Source: Fomes fomentarius (Eukaryota > Basidiomycota > Agaricomycetes > Polyporales > Polyporaceae). From it: a stretch of DNA of 64,000 nt. The stretch's first letter is position 1; the number at the start of each line of letters is the position of its first letter. Under the pieces are notes generated by a model. That model searched no databases. It saw only the letters and a program-made list of their open reading frames with translations, and was not told where the DNA came from. The stretch lies in NCBI GenBank assembly GCA_022606135.1, contig JABYQN010000014.1:682001-746000 (forward strand), given 5' to 3'. The position numbers and the translations under genes were made by a program. Shown piece by piece: positions 12,056 to 22,588 of this stretch.

Positions 12056-12160
12056 GTCATAGCAGGTATATCGCATACATGGGCAGGGAATCATGAACTG
12101 TGGAAGGTCGACAGCGGCCTCGGCCTCGTCCGATGGGAGCCCTTTCTTAGATGCGCCCCC

Positions 12161-12530
12161 ATGCTACGGAACGTTGTAGCAGTCCGCCAGCGTTGCCACC
12201 TTCGATGGCGGCGGCGGACGTCCATCCGCCGCCAGAAGAGATACTATGCTATCATCAATTCGGGGATATGGGCCCTTCTCGTGCTTTACTTCTCTGTCCT
12301 TGCACCGACATTGACTACGGAACGACGGTCTGTTGTGACTCTTGCGGCGATATTCTTCTTCGACTTGTTCGACTTCTTCCTCATCCACGGCCTTTCCACT
12401 TGTGAGTCCTCTGATACTCTGCTCTGACAATTCACGTACTGATGCTTCACAGGTCTCCGTCCTGCTCTACACATTTGGCTACCCGCTACTAGTACTTGTC
12501 AGGGGGCAAAAAGCGACCCATCGATGAGTA
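12161..12530 (+). CDS. Unknown membrane protein, two exons
   Basis: The first exon codes YYAIINSGIWALLVLYFSVL and, after LTTERRS, VVTLAAIFFFDLFDFFLIHG, two clear hydrophobic helices. A short intron from about 12401 (GTGAGTCC) to about 12451 (TTCACAG) leads to VSVLLYTFGYPLLVLVRG, a third helix, with basic residues after it. The splice keeps an open frame, which supports a real gene. The family is unknown. The upstream start is unclear since the frame opens amid Arg-rich sequence. It could be the C-terminal anchor of the preceding gene or an independent three-helix protein. Confidence 0.35.
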
Positions 12531-13630
12531 TCTTTGTCTGGGGAGCAAGTCACGGATTTGTACAAGTCAGTGCGTACCAATTCGGAAGCTCATCGCGCGT
12601 GCGAGAAGCCGATGACGCTCCAGCGGTAACCCCTTGTTGGAGGATCCTCGATGTGCTGAATAACATGCGATCATCCCTCCTTTGTCTCGCATTCGTCCAG
12701 CAATCCACTTTGACTCATTCAGGCGCGCCGCACTCCCCGAGGACAAGATGCTAGGGGAGTTGGGGGTAGGTGATTTGTTGATACTCTACCTTCGCTATTC
12801 TGTGCCTAGTGGTTCCTCTCGTGGGACATCCGGTAAAGTCTTCTCGTACCCATTCAATTCGCTGTGAGCTCATTGGCCACGGCTGCAGGTTTTCTGTCGG
12901 ACAAAGCGGACTCGAATGATGACATTGCTAAACGATTGCTGCAAAGGAGAGGTATACATGATAATATCCTACCTTGAGATGACAGGAATTCGCATATCAT
13001 ACATTGTAGGACTAAACGAAGCGACCGACGCCGGGACCAGGACGAAGAGCTTTTTCGATGAGGACCTCAGCTGCGACGAGTTAGGTGGCAACGGTCAACC
13101 ACAGGCTAGTTCCTCGAGTCACAGCTTCAAAGGAAAACGCGCGGCTGGCCGGAGCGTCCGTGTAGAGGAAGGGCTAGATCATGGTAAGCATACGCACCCC
13201 CTTGATCCTTGATGAAGGTATCTTCGCTTAGCATTCCAGCTCATGCGACGATCATCAGCCGCTGGCTGGTCACTCCGGTCCCGGTATCATGAGGAGCAAA
13301 CAATCAACTACACAGGGCGTCGGTGCGGAGGAACAGCTGAAACATCGTGGTAAGTGCACACTCGACGTTTCTATATCAATATGGCAGTTGCAGACTCCGG
13401 ACGTGACTCGTACCCCACAGTCTCTCCAACGAAGATCCCCTCCACATCGTCACCTGGTTCTGCAGTGTCATCCCTTCACCAGTCATCGCCCCGCTATCGA
13501 ACCTTGCTGAGTTAAATCCTGCGCTGGAGAACAGCAAGCAAGATGCTGCTGCCGATTAGCCGGATCGTTCTGAAGAGGAACATCGAGCCGACGCAATGGC
13601 ATGGAAGGAAGCGCCCACAGTCAAAGGTCG
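12531..13630. other. Gene-poor interval before Tnp2 relic I
   Basis: Several short plus-strand frames (for example 12916-13212, acidic and Ser-rich) have no recognisable domain. They may include decayed N-terminal parts of the transposon relic that follows, but no motif supports that directly. Confidence 0.3.
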
Positions 13631-15545
13631 TGAAGCAGTGTTCAAAGAGAGCAGCATCCGTTGGTCTGCTCTGTTAGCGCTGAAGTACTGGAATCCGATT
13701 CGTTTCGCTGTCATCGACTCCATAATCATTACCTCGGACTGCTGAAGCATCACTGCCGTGTGCTGTGGGGTATGAGCGCAGACGCCCAGGATGCCGACTA
13801 CAACGACTTTCTTCCTCAGCCACCCCAGGAAGAAATCGCGACAGCAATAATCACCTCTACTCAAGTGTTCCTGCTAGGCTCGAGAAGTGCGCGCGCCCAG
13901 TTCTAAGATACCTGGCGTCCATGCTGAGTATCGCACACAAGAAGACAACGAAACCGGCCCTTATACAAGCCTTGCTAGCATATGTACAAGCTATTAACTA
14001 CTATCTCAATTGGTCATACTAATGATGCGCGGCAGCGTCATAAGCAAGGCGTTAAGGTTGAGGACGATAAGGAGAAGATCAGGACTACTCAAGCCGGCGG
14101 GTCGATCGATCAGGTCTGAGGCAAAGCTCCCAGTGGCAGTGAAAGCGCTTCGCGCAACCGTAACGTGGTCGCCGCGGCCGAGAAGGCCTTCCTGGCTGGC
14201 AATGCTGAAACTACACTCGCCAACAATCTCAACCTCGGAGTTTTCCAGGCGCTGTGCAAGTGCTACAATCTCTCATGAGGGCATCAAGAAGCAATTGATC
14301 AAGAGGTTGATTGAAGAGGTACGCTTATTGTGCTAACCGCGTCAATGAGTGAGTTTCTGACATCAATCTACTAGCGAAGCAAGTAACCCCCGGGACTCTG
14401 AAACCAATCGTCCCTGCTGACGCACAAACCGCATCTGCCAACCTAACTCCTGTGCCTAAATATCGGGCTCGTGTAGTGGGGACCAGTCCGCTAGTAAGCT
14501 TGCCTCCAACCCCGACTATCGCAGGTACTGACACTTGAATTCACGAGGTTGAGACTGCTGGAGTAACCGATGACAGCCCCGGCGCACAGCAGCACCATCT
14601 TAGGTAGACAGACCCTCAAGTACATCCACGATCGGATGCCACACACGCAGCTACCCTCTTGGGTGAATCCTGTACCAGCCGACGTTGGCAAGAAGGCGAG
14701 AGGAAAGCTCAGCGCTGACCAGTGGCATATGTTTTGCGTCATCTACCTTCCGATCATACTTATCCGTTGTGGCATAAGAAAGGAGATCGACAGTAGGAGA
14801 TCCTCGACAACTATATGGATCTCGTCACGGAGGTCATTCATTGTCGGAAGCTTGCTGGAGATGTCGCAGGAAACCATCGAACTGTACAAGGTGGTATCAT
14901 TGCAGTATCTACAGAGGATTTGGAAGCTATACCCGGATTCCGACATCACCCCCAATCAGCACAACTCCATTCACATCGTCTTCTTCCTCTGCCTCTATGG
15001 GCCGTTGTATTCGATCTGGACATTCTTTTCCCAGAGAATGAACTACCTCCTACAGGGAATGAACACGAATATGAAGGTCGGTGTGTCATATGGCCACTCG
15101 TGCCTGTCTTCGCACTCACGATTATGCAGGAGAACTTGAGTCTACGTACATGAAGGACAATAGCCGTTCTGCAAACCTTCGTCTTCTGCTAGAAGACGAG
15201 AGCATACACGAAAGTGCCCAGGAGCTGGCCGAAGCTGTGCAGGAAGCTCGATCTCTGCATTCCGTGTTTGTAGCTATCTGATCGCCGAACATAGCATCAA
15301 GAGTTGGGGAGATCTGGCGTCACAATGAGGAATGCATGTACATCAGCAAATTGGCTAGAGCCATGATGGTATTGAAGAAGGCACCCGTAGCCTCGCCGAC
15401 ATCTTTGTGACGCAAGTTCCTGTCCAACAGATGACAAGGTGATGAGTGCCTACCACCTGCGGGGCACAACAACGCGCAAACGTGGACCTAAGACCGGTTC
15501 CTCACCTCAATTCAAGGTCTACGGGTGTATCATTGACTCGGAGGG
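13631..15545 (+). mobile_element. Tnp2-type (CACTA-like) transposase relic I
   Basis: Frames that shift several times carry the C-terminal half of an Agaricomycete Tnp2 transposase. WSALLALKYWNPIRFAVID and NHYLGLLKHHCRVLWGMSAD (about 13655-13780) match the region after the catalytic core. KTTKPALIQALLAYV (about 13945) resembles a SAP-like module. LSADQWHMFCVIYLPIILIR (about 14706), ILDNYMDLVTEVIH (about 14795), YLQRIWKLYPDSDITPNQHN (about 14910), and YGPLYSIWTFFSQRMNYLLQ (about 14995) are followed, after an intron, by GELEST (about 15127). The N-terminal catalytic part is absent, and multiple frame changes make it inactive. It is a diverged relative of the fuller copy at 47-52 kb. No terminal inverted repeat or target duplication was identified. 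Confidence 0.75.
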
Positions 15546-16020
15546 GCGATAAAGTTTGGGAGACATAGAGTATCTGTCAGCCAAGAGCGATTCCGGAGGC
15601 TCAGTCTCGAGCAGCAACATATTGTCGCTGGGAGATGGCAGAGCAAGGAGCGAAGCCGGAAAGCCCACTGACGGAGAAGGATACATGCTTGTTTGCGTTC
15701 TCCACGGAGGGTATGGGGATAGAGATGGAGATGTTGCAGGGAGGCCAATCACTGCCTAGGTGGTATGACGATTAAAAACTAGCCCTTTCAATTATTACCT
15801 GAAACGATACGGTGATTTCCGATGCCAGCAACTCTTACGGACAGGCCCCGCGTGTTGGGTCGCACGAGCCTGCAGTCATCGCGCGAAGGGTGTACTGATT
15901 GTAAATGGCGGCGTGAATCATAGTGGTACACTGCGGCATGGGTAGGAAGAGGTAGACAGGGTCCGGGGTATCGTATGGGGTACAGTCAAGTAGTGCGAAC
16001 ACAATGTACTATAGTCATAC
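15546..16020. other. Gene-poor interval
   Basis: Ser-rich minus-strand and plus-strand frames overlap with no conserved motif. It probably contains the end of the Tnp2 relic and the 3' side of the LRR-like gene. Confidence 0.35.
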
Positions 16021-17104
16021 CTAGAAAATGGTGTCTGGAGGATTTGCGGAGTTACGAGAGATGTTGCGCCAGCTCCCAGAGGTCTTCGACCAACAAGTTG
16101 TGATTCCTCCGTTTGGCTCTAGGCAGCGATACCAAACACGAAGGAACGTGAGCGTGGGATGCTCGTGAATGCCTGTGGCCCGCGAAGATGTATTTGTCCA
16201 CTTTAGCAACGTCTTCTGTTCACTAGCGATCTTGTACGGGGCGCGTGTGATGGAGGATGCTGTGCGAAGAGCGAAGTCCTCGAGAAAATCAAGCTTCTTC
16301 AGGACATGCGCCCAGGCACGAGCGTCATTCCAAGCTCTGCGAGCATGGAGCATCCTGCGCTGCGGATGCGAGTTCAATCCACAGCAAGAGAATTATAATA
16401 GGATCGGACAAACGCACGTATTGGCGCGGTTTTTCCAATAACTTGAGCTTTTGGACGCGAGGCGCCGCCAGTGCCACGTTCTGGAGTATGTCATAGTCGT
16501 CGGGATAGAAATCCAAAGTCAAGGCGAATAGGTGAAGTAGCGGTGGGGAGATAGACCTCAGCGTGGGAGCGATATAAGGCGTAGAATTCCCGTGGGTCTC
16601 GACCGTCAAACGTAGGAGGCCAGGATTGATGTTGTCAGACACACACCCAATTGGGCACTCCAAGGCAGTGACGTGGTGAAGGTCAAGTGCGCAAAGAGGA
16701 CATGAACCCGCCGCCGGTACGTGGGCGCAAGGCCCAAGGACAAGGTCCGTGACAGTGGAATGCGAGGCCAAGAACAAGTCAAGGTGGCCATGAGGGAGGT
16801 TCGCCTTTAAAAACTGGAGATGTTGCAGTTGCAAGCCGACGAGCAGGTTATCCGGTACGTCGGAAGGTAGCGACAGTATGAGGTCGGTCACACCGGAGCT
16901 GATGGAGAGGCACAGACGGAATAATTCGATAGAGAACGGGTTTTCGAGAGCGATGACAAGCTCTGTGGTGGCGAGAGCAACGCTAAGATCCTCGAAACAA
17001 TCTTCAGCATATTCGAGCAGATCGGGAGGCGAAGATATCCGCACAAAAGACTGGAAGAATGGCTCAGTTGGACCCGAAATTCCGGCAGAAAGGACCACGT
17101 ACAC
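16021..17104 (-). CDS. F-box/LRR-type protein of the mushroom expanded family (start unresolved)
   Basis: A 260-codon minus-strand exon is followed by an in-frame 58-base intron at 16360-16417 (donor GTGCGT, acceptor CGCAG) and a final exon ending near 16021. The protein has repeated leucine-rich strands, such as VTDLILSLPSD, LQLQHLQFLKANLP, DLVLGPCAHVP, VTALECPIGC, PGLLRLTVETHG and LLHLFALTLDFYP, and after the intron ARAWAHVLKKLDFLEDFALR. This layout fits the many mushroom genes pairing an N-terminal F-box with an LRR-like solenoid. I do not see the F-box itself; the first codon here is GTG, so an upstream exon is likely. Such proteins usually act as substrate adaptors of SCF ubiquitin ligases, but that is inference here. 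Confidence 0.5.
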
Positions 17105-17756
17105 ATGCAGGGAAGTACTTCATTATGCCAGACGTTCTTCGGAAAGGCTACAATATCGGAGTGATAGACAGGGTGGGGGAGTAGAGATGGAATTGGGTAG
17201 TGAAGTGAAGTAGCGGCGACGGATGGCGCACCTGAAAATTAACAAAGGGCATTGATCGAACGTCTGAATCCTTCATAAAGATAGTTGTGCATGACCTCAT
17301 AGCGGCGAAACGAGCTCTAGGGGGTCGTAGAACAAGCCCTCACAAGCACTATAACGGCTAGGTGGACATGTTCTTTCGTAGGTGCTCTTGAGATACATGG
17401 TGTAGGCTATAATGATAGAGCAGTGAACCTGAGTAGAATCACTAAAAGCGGGCATAGTAGGAGCGATCACCATTACCGTGTCTCGGGTCATCAGTAGGCC
17501 TGAGGAGGAGCAGGCATGGTGCTAGCAGCCATGAAGGTAAGAGCGACTCGGAAGTTTAAGCGCTATTACATAACATCATACACGCACTACCAGCTGAGGC
17601 AATGCCAAATCGGGAGGGGAAATTCGGAACAGGCGTTTTATTCGACAGCATCAAGGACTCAGTATAGAGTATTTGCGTACAAAGAGAGCAAGACAACATC
17701 GATCCATGGTCATGTACTATCATAAGCGGTAGGGGCGCGGTCAGGCGGCAACGCCG
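17105..17756. other. Gene-poor interval
   Basis: Only short open frames on both strands with no recognised domain. It should hold the promoter side of the LRR-type gene. Confidence 0.35.
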
Positions 17757-18300
17757 TCAACGTTCAACGTTCGCGCCTGGGTTCGTGGGGAGGTGGCGGA
17801 GTGCGTCGTCGATGAGGCGTTCGACGCGTGCCTCATAGCCGGTAGAATCCAGATGAGCCTCGGAAACCATGGACATAACAGCCCAGAAGTCGTCGTCGTG
17901 GTCAAACTGAAGGAGGTAATACGTGCGGTTACTCTCACTGGTGATTGTCATTGTGAGGATTGCCTGATGGTTACGATAATTATCCACCTGAGGTAGGCAA
18001 TATGTAGAGAAGGTGGCTGACCTGACAAAATTTGTAGGTGAACATCTTATCAGGGATCATCACCTTCAATAGGACGTTGGGAGCGTCGCAGGCGCCGTGG
18101 CCATTGATTTCACACACCATCACGGCATCTGCGAACACATACGTTCAGACAAGCCATACGCCGAGTATGCGGTACTTACGAAGGTTGACGCCGATTTGGG
18201 TGACGAGGAGTTGTACAGGGACGGCCTGTCCAGATACTGGCGTTCCATCGACGATTACCATGTAGGTTACGCCGGCTGAGTTGAAAGCAATTTCCGCTTC
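17757..18300 (-). CDS. Small unknown family protein (member 1 of 3)
   Basis: Three minus-strand exons read coherently. The first codes TYMVIVDGTPVSGQAVPVQL and LVTQIGVNLR to a donor at 18179. The second (18128-18022) codes VMVCEINGHGACDAP, NVLLKVMIPDKMFTYKFCQ. The third (17987-17757) codes NHQAILTMTITSESNRTYYL, FDHDDDFWAVMSMV and DDALRHLPTNP to a TGA stop. The second intron, 17988-18021, is only 34 bases. The alternating hydrophobic pattern suggests a beta-rich fold. Two convergent genes at 35.5-36.4 kb share the exon layout and motif spacing (a CDV/CEI turn, then a D/E-rich strand), so this looks like a small multigene family. I cannot name it. The true start is not fixed. Confidence 0.45.
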
Positions 18301-18354
18301 ACTGGTACTAGAGTGAGAGGCAGACTTGTGGAGGGAGCATGGAACGACACTCAC

Positions 18355-18838
18355 TCGAAAAGAGAGCCGAGTTGGTGGGAGGCCATGGCTATGGTTGTGC
18401 GTGAAGTTAGGTCTGTCGCCCACCTGCGCAGGCGGGCGCGGGGCAGCTCCACGGCCCTCGCCTGTAGCTCCACGTCCGCGACCCCGCCCCCGTCCACAGT
18501 CAACACCGCGGCCGCGGCCTCTGTCAGAAGAGGTGGAGGTGGAAGTAGAGGCTACGGGTTCTTCCTTGGATATGCACGTGAGCGAGAGGTTGAGAACCCA
18601 GTCAGAGACCGACACGCACCCTCCTAGGCTCCCTGTACAGATGTGAGGATGCGCTGGATGGGTTTGTGAGTGGTGCTTACTCCTTGGCGAGGGTGGGCAC
18701 GAACTTGAGCTTCTGCGTGCCGAGGCACGTAACATCGTGCTGTTTCTTTGCGAGGCTGGCTATCGCTTTTCCTTGGGTGCCAGAGCCCGCGGCTGAAGAC
18801 GCGGGAGTACCACTGCCCGATGGATGTTGTTCAAACAT
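18355..18838 (-). pseudogene. RNA polymerase III subunit RPC53/RPC4-like N-terminal fragment
   Basis: The ATG at 18838-18836 opens a Ser/Gly/Thr-rich stretch followed by KQHDVTCLGTQKLKFVPTLA, which fits the KLKF-x-P element near the N-terminus of RPC4 (RPC53), a subunit of RNA polymerase III involved in termination. A GTAAGC donor follows at 18680. A second block, starting SKEEPVASTSTSTSSDRGRG and continuing with Gly-Arg repeats and AAPRPPAQ, fits the RGR-rich region that follows in basidiomycete RPC4. The frame across the intron could not be reconciled, and the C-terminal RPC4 domain is absent: the sequence runs directly into the unrelated family gene at 18300. The call rests on low-complexity sequence plus one motif and could be wrong. 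Confidence 0.4.
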
Positions 18839-19089
18839 TGGGGACGGCGTGGACCATGACGGCGGCCGAGATTCGATGTGAGGAAACGAAAGTGACAAGG
18901 TACGCACTGAGAGCGTGTTCGCCAAGCGCGCGTGCAGTTCGAAGGGATCTCGATTGGAGATAAGGAAGGAAAACTTTTGGATCACACATAGATCATCTTA
19001 TCCGCCACCCGCCATGTCGCACAGGCCTCGGATATGCCTCGCTTCCCGTCCCCTCTCTCGCCACTCTCGAACACAACTGACTGCAGACA

Positions 19090-20194
19090 TGGCCGCCCAC
19101 ACCGAGCCCGAGCACTTCCGCGTCACATACCAAGATGTCCACAACCTCATCCGCGAGAGCGCCGGAAAGATTGAGGCGTTCAAACCCGACATCATCATTG
19201 CCATTGGTCTGTCTTTGTCCATGACTTGCCACATTCATCGCATACTCACCGTTTCGCTTTTGTAGCACGCGCAGGTGGAGGGCAAGTCTATAGCACACTG
19301 ATTGCACCTGTGTTCGAAACTTGACCTTTCCGATGCAGAGGCGTTTTCCCTGCCTGCGTTATGGTGAATGCGGAAAGGAAGGGGAACATCCCCATTTACG
19401 CCATTGGCCTCTCTCTCTATGAGTCACTCCCTGGCATGACTGCTGAGCAGATCGGTGCCGAGGTCATCCGTATACAGTGGTTGTGAGTCTAAGCGGGCTT
19501 CTCCATCACATGCATGTCGATTACCGCAAGTTATAGAGGTCCAGAATCTGGCAAGATTCTGCTTTGAAGGCGTGCGCTTATTGTGGTAAGCTGCGACCGG
19601 TGACCTCTCATCTTCGCCCATGGCCATCCGCCTGACATATCACTGCTTAGGACGAAGTTGATGACTCTCGCAAGACGTGACAGTGCGCGACAGGATCCTC
19701 TGCTCTTCACACGAGCACCATACTGAGTGAAATACCAGCTATGCGGTGAGCGAGCTCCAGAGCGATGTCGAGCGGGGTCGAGCGGGAACTAGCCTTGCTC
19801 CCCGAGGCCGAGAGGGAGGCAAAGTGCACCCAGTTCGCGATCTTCGTCGTGCATAACAAAATCAAACCCAACTTAGCGAACCTTCCCGCGGACCATACTG
19901 TGAGTACACCTGCTTGGTGGACCGGACACGTATGCCTGAGACCCCCGATGTAGATACTTCGCCAGAGAGGAGATAGAGGGTGTCTGGTGAGAACAATTGA
20001 TCTATGCTATCCTAGCTGTACCACTCATGAGACGGTTCTTTGGTGACAGGCTGGACTATCCTCGGGAAGCAGCGTGAGTTACTCAATGTCGTTTCGCACG
20101 GGAGCTCGCGTTGAATCGCATTCTCTGCAGGGACATCGAAGAGCACGACCGCCTCGCGGAGGAGAAGGCGAAGAGAAATGCCGCTGCAGCGTAG
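19090..20194 (+). pseudogene. XPT1: Xanthine/hypoxanthine phosphoribosyltransferase pseudogene
   Basis: Purine-salvage phosphoribosyltransferase of the XPT1/HPT1 type. Blocks in order: MAAHTEPEHFRVTYQDVHNL (start 19090), SAGKIEAFKPDIIIAIG, then after an intron FPACVMVNAERKGNIPIYAI, SLYESLPGMTAEQIGAEVIR, GPESGKILL, DEVDDSRKT (the conserved PRPP-binding acidic pair), YAVSELQSDVER, ELALLPEAEREAKCTQFAIF, VVHNKIKPNLANLPAD, YFAREEIEGVWLDYPREA and IEEHDRLAEEKAKRN to TAG at 20192-20194. Lesions: the glycines after IAIG and the RTFLKK region are lost; TGA at 19565-19567 replaces the Gly of LLGRR; and an exact 10-base tandem duplication at 19767-19786 shifts frame inside SDVEREL. Most splice sites survive. 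The gene is nearly full length but dead. Confidence 0.88.
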
Positions 20195-20357
20195 AATGCG
20201 TAGCGCAGGGCGCCTCGTTTGCGCGACGCGATTGGATGAGAGCTGAGAGGCCCGGATGCTAGGATGCAAAGAAAGATGCAAGTAAAGCAGGTAAGTCGCG
20301 GTTATTGTCCCTCTATATCATTGTCCCTCATGGCCGTGACCATGTCCAGCAACCCCG

Positions 20358-20728
20358 ATGTCAGCTCTTCTTAACAGCGTGGCAAACTTGGCGAAGAAGC
20401 GTCCCTCTCTTTCTGAACTGGTAGTACAAACATTGATGAACCGGACGCCCGTGAAGCTAGAGGGCCTCCGTCATACGCAGTCTCGAGAAGAGCGGAATAC
20501 TGCTGATGCATATACCTCGGTCAGTCCGTCCCGTGGCGGGATACGTTCTGTTCTCATAGCCCTTGAACACATTCGCATGACACCTCAAGCTCAGCCTTCC
20601 CACCAACAAATTCAGGCCGCCCTTGCCAACCAAGCAACTCGGATCGAGGAAGCAGCTGCCGCAGAAAAGCCTCGAAAGGCTGCTGCCGCTGAAACCACTC
20701 GGAAACGTCAGACGTCGGCCACACCTAT
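20358..20728 (+). pseudogene. PTA1: Symplekin/PTA1-like fragment
   Basis: The open frame begins LLNSVANLAKKRPSLSELV, a helix of the symplekin/Pta1 N-terminal repeat region, and continues VLIALEHIRM, QQIQAALANQATRIEEAAA and KPRKAAAAETTRKR, as in basidiomycete homologs where this region runs into an Ala/Lys-rich linker. Symplekin/Pta1 is a scaffold of the same cleavage and polyadenylation machinery as CFT1. The segment between LEGL and RSVLIAL contains extra sequence, possibly a retained intron or insertion. Only about 120 residues are present and the frame then runs into unrelated basic sequence. Assignment is from memory of the family and is moderate. Confidence 0.45.
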
Positions 20729-20979
20729 CGTAGATGCGCAGTCCGTAACCCTTTTCTCCTGTCGCTTTTCATGCCCCGACTCACCCTCACCCGCAAGCAG
20801 AGATGGTCGTCTCCAATGTCGGTCCGATCGTCCTCTCGCTCCCGCACGCACCAAACTCAGGTTCGTCCACGACGGCAAACGTCGCGTAGCAAGTCCGCAT
20901 GTTCTCCGTCGACGCGCCTGCTCGTCGGCCCGCTCCTGGACGCGCTTGCGCCCGTCGCTTCGCGCCTTGACGGCTGCGT

Positions 20980-21441
20980 CTGGGCGCTCGCCCGCAGGCG
21001 CATGGCGAGCCGTGTTCATGCTCGCAATTTCTATCGTCCTCGCTGCGACGTTCGTGTACCTCGCGCTCGGCGTGGGCAGCCAGGAGGCGATCTGGCGTCT
21101 AAGGTGAGCCGCACACCGTCGTCCTTGGCACTGTGTCGTTACTTTGCGCGCGTGTACTGACTAGTCGTCATTTCGCCGTGTTGGGACAGACATCGCTTAC
21201 GGGGCGACGTTCGCGGTTCTGTGAGTACCTCTTCCATATCACAGACCTCGCCTCGCCTCGTTCACTTTGGACTCATTGTATGCAAACTCACCTCCTTCGC
21301 AGCGCCAGCATCCTTTCCTCCTACACCGCGTTCGTCGGCACGACCCTCTTTGCCTACCTCTACGCCTTCGCCCCCGAGTGCTACATCGCGCCCGGAGAGA
21401 CCGCGTGCACGGGCGCCGTGGCGGTCGACGTTCTGGATTAG
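20980..21441 (+). CDS. Unknown small membrane protein
   Basis: Three exon-like blocks code hydrophobic helices: VFMLAISIVLAATFVYLALG (about 21015), then after an intron from 21104 IAYGATFAVL (about 21191), then after a second intron SILSSYTAFVGTTLFAYLYA with ECYIAPGETACTGAVAVDVL and a stop at 21439-21441. The pattern of helix, loop, helix, then a Cys-containing loop recalls tetraspan proteins. I do not recognise a family. The frame across the first intron is not reconciled, so one splice site may be wrong or the gene damaged. Upstream sequence to 20730 is Arg-rich in all frames and uninformative. Confidence 0.35.
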
Positions 21442-22588
21442 CACCGCGTCCCGTTTGGCATCTCGTTCGTGCTGTGGAAGCGCTGGCGTGCGCAGTTATA
21501 GGATGGCGGTGTGTTGCATGTTTCGTGTACTTACCTTACCGTGTGGTGTCAGTACCGAAGTGTGTCATCTGGATCGTGTGCATTGCTATGTAGACCTATC
21601 GGCATCGTAGATTATCCCAGTTTTAGGTGATAGATGTCGCATTGTATGAGTTGTATGAGTACAGATAGATCACACGCATATGGTTGAGCATTCGTTTCTC
21701 AATTCTGCTATCACTCTGTCTTTGCATGTCGGTGAGTGCACAATGTGCTATCCGTCTGGCACCAAATAGACTTCGAGCACGGATATAGTGGATGCAGGCA
21801 GTGGCAGCGATTCATACGCCTTCCCAGCGCCCTGACTCTGCACAGTACTAGCTAAGGCACCAGGTCAGGTGTGGTGTGGTGTCGAATATCACTCGGCTCC
21901 TCAGTGAGTTGTTGGTGTATAGTCCGGTCGAGTGTACGAGGCAGTCTACGGAGCTTGAGGAGAGTGTTCGCACATTAGATGTAGTGCTTGGTAGTGCTTG
22001 GGTCCCCCGAAGAGGCAAAAGAAGCCCATGAGCTCGAAGACAAACGCATTCGTTGCATTGAACAAAGATGTCAATGCCCAGAATACACGTCGTGCGCCGG
22101 CGATGACCGATGCAAAACAAACGGGCTTTGAAAGGGTTTTGTTTACACGACTCGAATCATAGACGCACGGCGTGGAAGTAACGAGGGTATCTGGTTCAGC
22201 GCCCCTCCTAGCGAGCGAGAGAGAGGTGAGAAAGGTGATTTCCGTCTCTTTATCAGTTACTGCCATCCGCTCGCTCAATGACAGCCGATTGGCAATCAAA
22301 TAGTTATGGATTATGTCAATGGACAACTGAATGCCTTGATGACCCCGCAGTCGCAATTGGAGCCCGCCCTTCGGAGAATATTGTCACCTTTGACCATATC
22401 AGCCATACATCCCCTATACCATTCGTCAAAGAAATGCATGATCCTAGCTGTGTCATTGACGTTGAGATTGGATTTATCAGTCTTCAATACGGAAACGGTA
22501 TTATGTTAAGGAAGGGCATTGGCACGGCGCACCGATAAAGTCTCAGAGACTGGGATATGTTGACCTCGGATTTTTTTCAGTACCCACA
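21442..22588. other. Gene-poor interval upstream of FKBP gene
   Basis: Short frames only, none protein-like. It should contain the FKBP promoter; a T run at 22571-22577 lies 12 bases before the chosen FKBP start. No other element was recognised. Confidence 0.35.
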
